The translations under genes were made by a program, and so were the position numbers. Of a DNA stretch of 64,000 bases, positions 1 through 64,000 are shown piece after piece. This DNA is from Pachypanchax playfairii (taxonomy: Eukaryota; Chordata; Actinopteri; Cyprinodontiformes; Aplocheilidae). The notes below the pieces were generated by a model. That model was not told the origin of the DNA, made no database searches, and worked only from the letters and a program-made list of their open reading frames with translations. Location: positions 1,876,869 through 1,940,868 of the forward strand of contig SSNP01000080.1 in assembly GCA_006937955.1 (NCBI GenBank). Direction: 5' to 3'. Positions within the stretch are counted from its first letter, which is position 1. Every line of letters begins with the position of its first letter.

Positions 1-771
1 TTAAATGACCGTTTGCAGCTTTTTTGTTTGTTATCATTACAGATTACAGATTAATCATCTGCATATAAATGTAACTCGAGACTATTTGAATCATTCTTTC
101 CTTAATAAAGGATTAAATTCTGACGTCGTTCTTCAGATTTTACAAAGAGTTTTGTTAAAACAAAACAAACAGCTGATTGTCTGTACAATTTATTATTTAT
201 TTTTAAATTTATGACAATATCTGCCATTTTATTTGTAAAGTACTCCAGCACAAATTAAACATTATTCTCTTTCCAGAAGAAAGTCTGAGTCTCCATGCAT
301 CGTGTACTATAAAAGCTATGAGTCGTTTCTCATTTAGATGATAAAAACAAAACGACTAATCCAAAGAAAATCTGAAAACGCATGAACGATTCTGCAAAAA
401 AAAAAAAAAAAAAGGTTTTAAGTAAAATGATTGTACTTCTTTCAATTTAAGACCAAACATATACAACATCATAGAATAATGTTTGACAGGAAAAGCAAAT
501 GGAGAAGTTGTTCCACTGAAGATGTATATTACCGTCCACATGCAGTAAGATATGGCTGACGCGTTTTCTGACAAGCAGCATTTAGGGGACAGAGGCTGAG
601 CGTAAGGACGTGTCCTAGCAACCAGAATGGCAGCACTAGCAGCAGCAGGGCGCAGAGAAGAAGAAGAAGAAGAGAACAGCTAAAGACAGAATGAACATAA
701 TGCACTTCAGACTGAGCCATTACAAAACTGTGAAGATACAGACTTTGATTCTCTAAAGGCAAAGAGATACA

Positions 772-1822
772 TTTATTCACAAAACCAGATGAACATTATC
801 TAGTTTGATAAAAAAAAAAAAACAGATCCGAGAAGAAAAAGACAAAAGATCCAACTAAATCTCAGTCCCCACCTTTTGTCACAATGGCAGCCATTTTTTT
901 TTCCTTCTGGAGGAAGACCTTGGTAACAAATAGTTCAAACGTGACACTTTCTTGTATCATCCAGCTGTGGCCAGCCATCTTTAACATCTGTAATCTCCCC
1001 ATATGGAATGTTTAACCCAGTCTCCATCTACACAATCACACATCAGCAACACACGAGCTCCATCTGTATGACAAAACAATCATATCTGCTTTACAAAACA
1101 CCCACTGTACATATAACACTGTAAAATGAGAGATTCTGTGCAAGGAAGACAACACAATCATTATTATCAACATTGTTCTCTGAGGAAAAGGATTGTGGAA
1201 AATATTGTTGTTGCCATCTGGTATTGACATTTTCTATTACATGTGCTATAAACAAACGATGTTGTCACAAATCTTTCTCACATAACCTGAAGGAGCCCAG
1301 CAGGACGTCGTGTACCGATTTATAAAAAAAACTTTGAGTTTTTGTTTTTTTTCTGCCTTTTTCCCACTCAAAGTCAACACAAACAACAAACGGTTGGCAC
1401 TGGTGAAATGAAACAATGTTCTTTTTTGTTTTCATCTGTACAATTCATACAAAAATAAAAAAATTAAAATTGCTTCGATGATAGCAACTTTTCTGTTGAT
1501 TTTCTTGTTTCCATTTCATTATTATTTTATTTTTTCTTATCACAGAGGTAGTGGCTATTTAGGTAAAGGGTAAGGGACAAAATGTAAATTAAAAATCTCT
1601 CATAGAAAATGTTTGTTTTTGACCAGAGGAATCTCTAGAGAACAAAATATAATACTGCAATCACATACAAAAGTAGTCCTTCATTTTTGTACATTTTATA
1701 CAGTGTTCACACTTTAGCAATTGATCTCAAGCTTTTTATTATTATTTTTTTTTTGTAGTTTTCTTTAAAAGGCAAGAAGACGGGGGTGTTTTGGATTATC
1801 ATGATCCGGCTGATTGACAAGT
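772..1822 (-). other. lrp1: Probable lrp1 3' UTR
   Basis: Sequence downstream of the stop on the minus strand. It has no coding signal and is rich in A/T. AATAAA on the minus strand occurs at 1526-1531 and 772-777. The second would give a UTR of about 1.05 kb, but the true end is not determined. Further A/T-rich flank (1-771) shows no gene; AATAAA-type sequence also occurs near 190-205. Confidence 0.5.
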
Positions 1823-56749
<54,927 letters not shown>

Positions 56750-57001
56750 CTGAGGAGAGACAAGAACACAGATGATTAAAAGGATAATCTCAGGTTAACA
56801 TGGTACATTAGACTTTAATATGTGCATCATAGTGGCTGCAGAGTGGAGAAGATTGTTAGTCTTATTGTCTCACAGCAAGAAGGCTTCAGGTTCAATACCC
56901 AGCTGGAGTCTTTCAGTGTGGAGAATACATGTTCTCTTTATACATGAGTAGTTTTCTCCCATTACAGATCCAAAACATGCATGTTAATGCATGTGCACCA
57001 C

Positions 57002-57165
57002 ATGGATGGATGGATGGATGGATGGATGGATGGATGGATGGATGGATGGATGGATGGATGGATGGATGGATGGATGATGGATGGATGGATGTATGGATGG
57101 ATGGATGGATGGATGGATGGATGGATGGATGGATGGATGGATGGATGGATGGATGGATGGATGGA
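57002..57165. repeat. (GGAT)n microsatellite
   Basis: About 160 bp GGAT array with a one-repeat slip (gatgatgg) near 57074 and one gtat variant near 57090, shortly upstream of the CR2 exon in gene direction. Confidence 0.95.
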
Positions 57166-60100
57166 CTCAGATTCAGTCATATCTTTCCTTTTATTTTAAT
57201 AATACTTTAAACACTGAGGTGCTGTGTGAGTTTTACACAGTGCACAGAGAAAATCAGATTACCAAGAGATTACTAGTGCAGATAATCCAATGTATTATCC
57301 TCCAAGTGATTCATTTCATGCATCTCATCACCAGGAGCCATGAAAGCTCACACAGCGTTTGTCTCAATCTTTCCTTGGTACAACTCATCCAGTCCGTCTT
57401 GCCAATAATCTGCTGTTCAGAGCAGAAAAATGTTCAAATCTGTCTTTTTAAAGCAGCGTTTGTCTCCTCAGACTACAGTCAGATTATGACTTTCAGTGTG
57501 TGACTGAAGATGTTTTTGTCAGAGTAAAGAAACTTAACTGTCTGGTTAGCACAGATCTCCACACGTCCACTTACTAGCTCATATAAAACCACCGAGTGGG
57601 TTTCTCTTTCTCTTTTTCATCACAGCGATAAAACAATATGAGACAATATAAAAACAATACAGGATGAGACAATTGTGAGAGGACAGATGTGCATCAGGAG
57701 TTGACACTATGGTCCAGGGGCAGCTGTCCCTATACGGGAGGGAATAAAGAACTTCACAAAACAAGAAGACAAATTAATAAATACATAATCACATCAAAAG
57801 AATTTTATTCAAATGGAGACTTTCGTCAAGATTTTTTTATGAGGCATTCTTACATACATCTCATTTTTTATATTTAATGTTCTTATCTTTTAATGTTGTC
57901 TCATTCTGTTTTAATTGCTTTTAAAGTGCTGGACAAATAAAAATGAGACTGACTTCAATTTTTCTCGACCGACAGTAACAAATCGTTAGTCACTCCCTGC
58001 CTCTCTGTTTGCCTCTACCTAATTTTATTCTAAACGTTTTGAAAATTTGAGAGAAGTAATAAAAATATAGATGCTTTATCACTGATTCCCTTTTGATGAG
58101 ACTGAAGAACTATTATGTTCCTCCACATCCTTGATTAACACGCACAAGTACGTAGCAAAGACTGAAATTGTAATTTTATTTCATTCTTTTTTGGGTATTT
58201 AGTCGACCCAAATAAAAAATGTAACACTTTAACCAGCTGATTTGTGTCAGGCAGTGAGGTATAGAGGCCTAATAACAAGTAGGATTATTCCTCAAGGCAA
58301 CTCAGGAAGCAACAGATCTCAAAACAATGAACGTGCCATGATTGTAACAGAAAATGAACTCAGGCTCTTTGTTTTATAACTGAGACTCTCAGCTTTATTG
58401 ATGATGAGATAAACAGCATCAGGATCTGTCAAGCTGAGTGTCTGATCATCAATAACATTTGTAACACCTCAGTCATCAAGTTCTGCTTCCAGCATGAGGG
58501 ACTGTAGATCACAAGACCTCACAGATCCTGAGAACTAAAACAATGCTGGTGAGACACTCAGTGGGAGGAGCTTCTTCTTCTTCTTCTTCTTCTTCTTCTT
58601 CTTCTTCTTCTTCTTCTTCTTCTTCTTCTTCTTCTTCTTCAGCATTTGATGCATAAAAAAATTATTCAGCATGAAAATCTGAGAAAAAAAGTATTTAACT
58701 ATCTTTATTATTTTATCATTGCAATAAAATATCACAGAAAATTAAAACGCGGTTGTGTGTCTTTGTATGTTTTGCTTGCTGAAATTCATGCCTTCTCACC
58801 CTCTTTGTGTTTCCTGGTTGCCAACTGAACAGGCAGAACCTAAAGGCAGACGTCCAAAAAAGCCACTGTGGAACCAAAAAGAGGGAGAAAACTAGCAGGA
58901 ACGGGCTGGTTTATCCTGGTTTAGACTTGCCAAATGACTAACTCCACTACATCTACTCCAGGTCTCATGTAGAAATATATTTTGATAAAGGACTTTCCGA
59001 TTTCTGGGAAATCTTGGGTCAGCATGGATTCGGACAAAACTATTTCTTCCCTAAAACAACAACATTTAAGCAGATTTAACTGAAAACAGAGGTGAGTTTA
59101 AATTACATCCAGCCCAGAGAGCTCTGTCTTTATTCCTGAACTCTTTTTCTTGGATGAGCATTTCTGTCTTGTGACTGACCAGACTCATGCCCACAGCCTA
59201 ATGACACCTCACATCCTTCATCAAACTCAGCTACAGTGTTTGCTCAATGCTCTTGCCAAAGTCTGAGGCAACAACTTGCAACACCAACCACAATGCATTT
59301 TTATTAGCATTGATTATAAGAATTGTAGCTCCGAGTTAAAAGGCTGGAAGACTGTTAAAGTGTAACTAACATGAACCGACGGTGAAAATGTAAATTCAAA
59401 ATGTGATAAACAGCAGAATGTTCCTTTGCACTTTTATTTGTAGGTGTTTCAGGAGGAAATTGAGACCCTATGTGTCCCACTTCAACGAGCTACCAATGAA
59501 GCTAACACCAGGTCGGCATGTATCACTGGAGCTTCCCTGGACCGCAGCTTGAAATCAATCATTCTCTATAGCTCAACTTCCTCTGTTGACTGGCTGTCTA
59601 CTTCACTACTCTCTTTCATTCTTTATCTCCTCCCTTGATTTGTTTCAACATCTGCAGCCTCATTTACAGTAAATTACTAAAGAAGTGACAAACTGTGGTG
59701 AATTGTCACCACAGGAAACGAAAAAAGAAAAAAAGCAGAAGAACAGACAGACTATGTATAACACCTCGTCAGCAGGAGGTGGATCTAAGGCTTTGTTCTT
59801 GTGAGTGAGGGCATGGACGACATCAGCTGCAGTGGAAAAATTTGGATTTAATAGACTATTTGATTCAACATCCCTTTAGTTTGAATAAACCAGGTTAGGG
59901 AGCACAAACTTTCATTCTTTGAAACATGTCAGTTTCTCAGGTTGATGACGCCCCTTCACCTTGTCAAACTGTGGCGTGTCAGGAGAAACCATTCTGATGC
60001 ATCAATGCTGATCCACACAGAAACTAGACTTAAGAGCTCACAGACTGAAATCCAGAGCTGGAGGTTTAATTTGAAGAATGATTCCTTCAGGGCTTAATTT

Positions 60101-60837
60101 CTCTTCAGCAAATGTTACAAAAACCAGAACAGATAATCCCCCCTTCGTATCTGTCTGACCCAACAACAATTCATCCTTACTCATGATAAATGGATGAGAT
60201 ATCCACCTGCTTTAGATCTTGTATTTCTATCAGCAGAGACATTGTTGTTAAAAACCAAACAAAGCAACTCTACAAGCTTTTATCAAAACAAGATTGAGGC
60301 CTTGAAGGATTTCAGAGACCTTGTACGAGTGGCGTCTTTAAGCTGCTCCACACAGCGGTAGATCACATGCTCTTTTCCAGTCCAAGGGAATGAGGGCAGA
60401 GGGGTGAAGGTAGTGTGGAGATGGGGGAGTGTGGGGTGGGAGGTGGGCGGACAAGAAAACTGAGGCCATTGTTTGGATCACACAAATCGGCTGTGACCCC
60501 CTGCAAAGCACGCTGAGCCACAGTGTTGTAACCAGCAACACATGCAAAGTCTGATCTGAACTGTGTAACAGCCATGAGGGGTGAGAGCTGGGACAACAAT
60601 GAAGGCCACGGGGAAACAGCCTGCGATGTAACAACAGGGAAACATGCACTTCCTAAATAAACATGTTCTGGGTTCATATTTTAGGATACAGACAGGTGAC
60701 AGTTCATCATATACAAGACTAATAATAAACAATAATATTTTACCTGTTGCAGATAAAGTTTTTAACAACTAGCTTCAGTTGAGACAAAACCAAAGTTTTT
60801 TACTGTCATCTTAAAACAACTCAAATCTAAAAAATTC
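57166..60837. other. lrp1 intron upstream of CR2
   Basis: Contains the CTT repeat and otherwise plain sequence. Overlapping minus ORFs at 60338-60677 lie in a less A/T-rich stretch but have no LRP1 or other recognisable motif. No CR1 or signal-peptide exon was found. Confidence 0.6.
58571..58640. repeat. (CTT)n trinucleotide repeat, (GAA)n in lrp1 sense
   Basis: Pure CTT repeat of about 23 units on the plus strand, in the large intron upstream of CR2. In the transcribed lrp1 orientation it is GAA. The Lys-rich minus-strand ORF across it is an artefact. Confidence 0.95.
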
Positions 60838-60937
60838 TAACTGTTTATACGAATGCTATTTTATAAATTCATCAGGTTTGTAATACACAGGTATTTAGAT
60901 GTTAAAGATTTATGAAATAGCATTCGCATAAACCACT
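60838..60937. repeat. Imperfect inverted repeat next to MITE copy 2
   Basis: Arms of about 28 bases (ctgtttatacgaatgctatt and its near-complement around aatagcattcgcataaacc) flank a loop of about 40 bases. The right arm abuts the TTAA of the MITE at 60937. Confidence 0.7.
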
Positions 60938-61522
60938 TAAAGAGACCATTTCATACAAATTTCAGGACTTTGTGGTTATTTCTTAAGTTTTAAGTAGTAA
61001 TATGAAACATTTTATATCTAAAAAAAAACGTCAGGAAACACTGATTAACAGACCTTTCAATCTGTCTGCATTGAAATTCGGGTGGTTCCGGCTCCTTCCG
61101 TCAGGCTTCGAGCAGCAGCTCATTATTATTCATTATTCGAATTTGCTGGACTCTGATTGGCTACAAAACTAGCCTATGAGAGCAAGGTATACTGTTTCCT
61201 GCCCCGCTGCGCATGGCAACATCTGACGTTCTTTCTTCCTGTTTGCTACATCTTATGCTAACAGCTTTTAGCTAGCAGCATGCTAGGCGTGGTTTCAACT
61301 GCGGGAGCTGATGAATACTAAGGAATGAAGGAGTTGTGACGAAACAGATACAGGCTGTTCAAACTCGGGTTTTATCACCACCTGCGTAGTTTGAGAGATG
61401 AAAACTGAAAGAGAAGTTGTTGACCTGTTTTCACACCCACTATGAAGGTAAGAACACCTGTGGAGCTAAAATATTCAACAGAAACCTCAGAAAAAACATT
61501 TTTAATGGAAGGGCCTCTTTAA
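60937..61522 (+). mobile_element. TTAA-flanked MITE, copy 2
   Basis: About 586 bp between TTAA at 60937-60940 and 61519-61522. It starts AGAGACCATTT and ends GGAAGGGCCTCT, giving inverted ends AGAG(A/G)CC. The interior is shared with copy 1 (for example ttcaactgcgggagct, cacccactatgaaggtaagaa). It is noncoding; the short ORF shared by copies 1 and 2 is repeat sequence. Confidence 0.78.
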
Positions 61523-63708
61523 ATATTGTAGTTGTTTGGGAAACAGCAGTTATTAGTATTGGTCCCTACTCGGGCTCGCTGTTAGCACATCAGTCTTGTC
61601 ATAGTATCAGATAATAATTGTTAACAGAGCCTCACTTCAAATGATCTGAATTATCACTTCAACAGTGGAAAGAGGGGCCGTGTTTTGATGTCCTACTCAG
61701 CACAGCCTTGTCACAAAGATTGCAAGCAGCATTGCACTGTGGGGATTAACGTCATCTTCTCTGCTTTTTATTTTTGACAGCTATAAACACGTCAGTCTAC
61801 AGGTGGAAAACAAAACCCGTTCCCCTGCCACTCAATCAGGCACCTCATACACTGTTTTATAAATGAACTTTTTTCCTGACAATCACGACTCATAATAACA
61901 TTATTTCTACACAATCACCTGCCTGAACACCCCCCCCCCCACTCCCCACTACCACCACACATACATTTCCTGGTATTAACCCCAGTGGCAGACTGTGTGA
62001 TGCCGTTTCTGCACACAACATTTGGTGGGCTGGATCTTTGCTCAATCCCTTTTCCTCCAAGAAGATCTCAACAGCACATTTCCATTCCTTCATGGGGGGC
62101 TTTAGGGCAGCTGGCAGGGTGACAAGGAAAGCAGGAAGGCTAAATCCAGCCTCTCACAAGCAGAACAAACTGAGCCTTCTACCAGACACAGAAGCACCAG
62201 AGCTCCTCAGGGGCAGAGCAGCCACTGAGCAAACAGTTTTACTGGCAAAGTACGCTGGAAGATCCACACAAGGACAACAGCACTAGATAATCCAAGCAAG
62301 TGAATTCAATTACCATTCACTGTTGGTTTTAAAAAGAGAGAATCATAAACAAAGCAAAGCAATCTTTAATTAGATTGTTAACAAAAGCAAACACACAAAT
62401 AAAACACACACAATCGATCTTATTTACTTTTTTTTTTTTGCAAACGCAAAGCTGAGTAAATAAAAACTTCTAACTCAAAGACTCTTAAATCATAAATCTT
62501 GGACAGTATTTTTGTCACTGATCTTCAATTTCTTCACATTAAAATGAGATTTTCCTTTAAGCTGTACATACTGCTGCTAACTCGTCACAAATTACCCACC
62601 AATTCTTAACCCAGACAGTTATTTTATTTCACAGAGTAACAAATCAGCTAAAAATATTCTCAAGAGACTGATGACTAATAATGAGTCCCCCTGACTCTCT
62701 ACGTGATCATTATTATGACGAGGAAGAGCTTTACAAGGACTCAAAGGGGACTGAAGAAGAGTTGAGAGTAATCGTCATCTCAAGAGCTAATAAACCTGAG
62801 GAGACTTAAATAAGCAACACCAGAAAAATGCTGAACGTTCAACAATTCATCTCACACACAGGACACAGTGTTTTATTACTGCTATTTATCAAATGCAGGT
62901 GCTTTGGCTTACAAAGTGAAAGATAAACTTAAAGTTAAACCCTTGTGTTGAGACTTACTTTATTTTTACAGTGAAATTTGAACATTGTTATTGTTCTTAT
63001 TTCTTTTTTCGGTGTCCTACAATTGTTCCCGCTTTCCCCATAAGAGATGCATTTGGCCTGGCCCGTCTGTTTCTGTGAAGAGCCCTGCTGAGATTACAAA
63101 ATGGTTCTTTTTTTATAATTTAAAACCCCTGACACGCTTTTCTTGGCTGAACACAGGCCAGACTCTGTTGTCCTTCTTCTGGGGCCCGCTTTGCCCTCCT
63201 CACTGCCCCAGCTTCAACTTCTCGTCTCGAAAAAACGTCAGTGGGTTGGTGGTGAATCAACTCACCACATGTTTAAACAGAGCAGATATATATAATCCTT
63301 GTTTGTTTACCAAAACTGAGTCAAAATGAAGAAGCAATGTGTAAGCGATGTGAGCGCCTCTATAAATTAAATAAATTCATTCTTTTTTATCATCAGTATT
63401 GAAATAGTTACAAGGCTATTTTTAAACTGTTTTTAGTTGGTTATTCTACAGAGAAACGATTTTTCACCAGCGAAAAACTTCCCAGCAGAGTCAACATGCA
63501 AGTTAACCAAAGTTCCACCTGAACAATAATGAATAGATGAAAGTACAGGACTTCAATGAGCTTTTGGCTCAGCAATTGAGATGTTTGGTCAGAAAACAGA
63601 GTGCGAAAGCAGTGGAAATATAATGATTTGGGTTTCATTTAAAACCAAAACATGTGGGAGTCGTTGAGTCATTGAGTCAAACATGAACTCCTCTGTATGC
63701 TAAAATGT
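61523..63708. other. lrp1 intron or upstream sequence between MITE copies 2 and 3
   Basis: Plain sequence with C-run (about 61930-61941) and T-run tracts. ORFs at 62038-62286 and 62985-63329 (plus) show no domain. Confidence 0.5.
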
Positions 63709-64000
63709 TTAAAGAGGCCATTTAATACAAATTTCAGGACTTTGTGGTTATTTCTTAAGTATTAACCAGTAATATGAAACATTTTATATCTAATAAACGT
63801 CAGGAAACACTGATTAACAGACCTTTCAATCTGTCCACATTAAAATTCGGCTGGTTCCGGCTCCTTCCGTCAGGCTGCTTCGTCAGCAGCTCGTTCATAT
63901 TCATTATTCAAATTTGATGGACTCTGATTGGCTAACAAACTAGCAAATGAGAGCAAGGTATACTGTATACTATTTCCTGCCTCCCTGCACATGGCAACAT
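63709..64000 (+). mobile_element. TTAA-flanked MITE, copy 3 (cut by window end)
   Basis: Starts TTAA then AGAGGCCATTT and follows copy 2 through tttcaggactttgtggttat and ggttccggctccttccgtca until the window ends. The right terminus is outside the window. Confidence 0.75.

Noticed and set aside
60338..60768. Overlapping minus-strand ORFs of about 100 codons upstream of CR2
   Set aside because: Considered as a missing lrp1 first exon, but there is no six-Cys CR pattern, no SDE box and no signal peptide leading into CR1.

Overview
This is vertebrate genomic DNA, almost certainly from a teleost fish. Introns are short. The largest gene matches LRP1 exon for exon. The introns carry teleost-type Tc1-like debris, a TTAA-flanked MITE family, and many CA, GGAT and CTT microsatellites. 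There is one assembly gap (21751-22004) and a single N at 4713. The species cannot be told from the sequence.

The minus strand from 56749 down to 1823 is a nearly complete lrp1 gene (low-density lipoprotein receptor-related protein 1, the alpha-2-macroglobulin/ApoE receptor). I could place 87 coding exons with GT/AG boundaries and compatible phases. They run from the second LDLR class A (CR) module through ligand-binding clusters II, III and IV, all eight YWTD beta-propellers, the EGF modules, the membrane anchor and a cytoplasmic tail with two NPxY motifs. One further exon (end of propeller 5) must lie in the N gap. The signal peptide and CR1 exons lie beyond base 64000. The family assignment rests on the LRP1-type tail (NPAY, NPVYATLY, ALDPDK-like stretch) rather than the LRP1B type.

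Layout from left to right: 1-1822, 3' UTR and flank; 1823-4966, tail, transmembrane exon and membrane-proximal EGFs; 5053-7280, propeller 8 with a 1 kb tandem satellite in one intron; 7511-10871, EGFs and cluster IV; 10952-12783, propeller 7 and EGFs; 12596-16292, cluster III; 16807-23056, propellers 6 and 5; 23156-29163, propellers 4 and 3; 30773-37198, EGFs and cluster II; 37356-52420, propellers 2 and 1 and EGFs; 56612-56749, CR2; then intron to the end.

A second, intronless gene sits on the plus strand inside an lrp1 intron (19411-20487). It is a class A peptide-type GPCR with two unusual core substitutions (Asn1.50 to His, and SRY in place of DRY).

The most interesting unexplained items are: a 51-nt in-frame candidate exon (35938-35988) encoding an extra second half of a CR module, placed to alter CR6 of ligand-binding cluster II; a 39-nt in-frame microexon (2965-3003) just after the membrane anchor; a minimal RNGR sequence where the mammalian RHRR furin site lies; and TG repeats lying directly against two splice sites.
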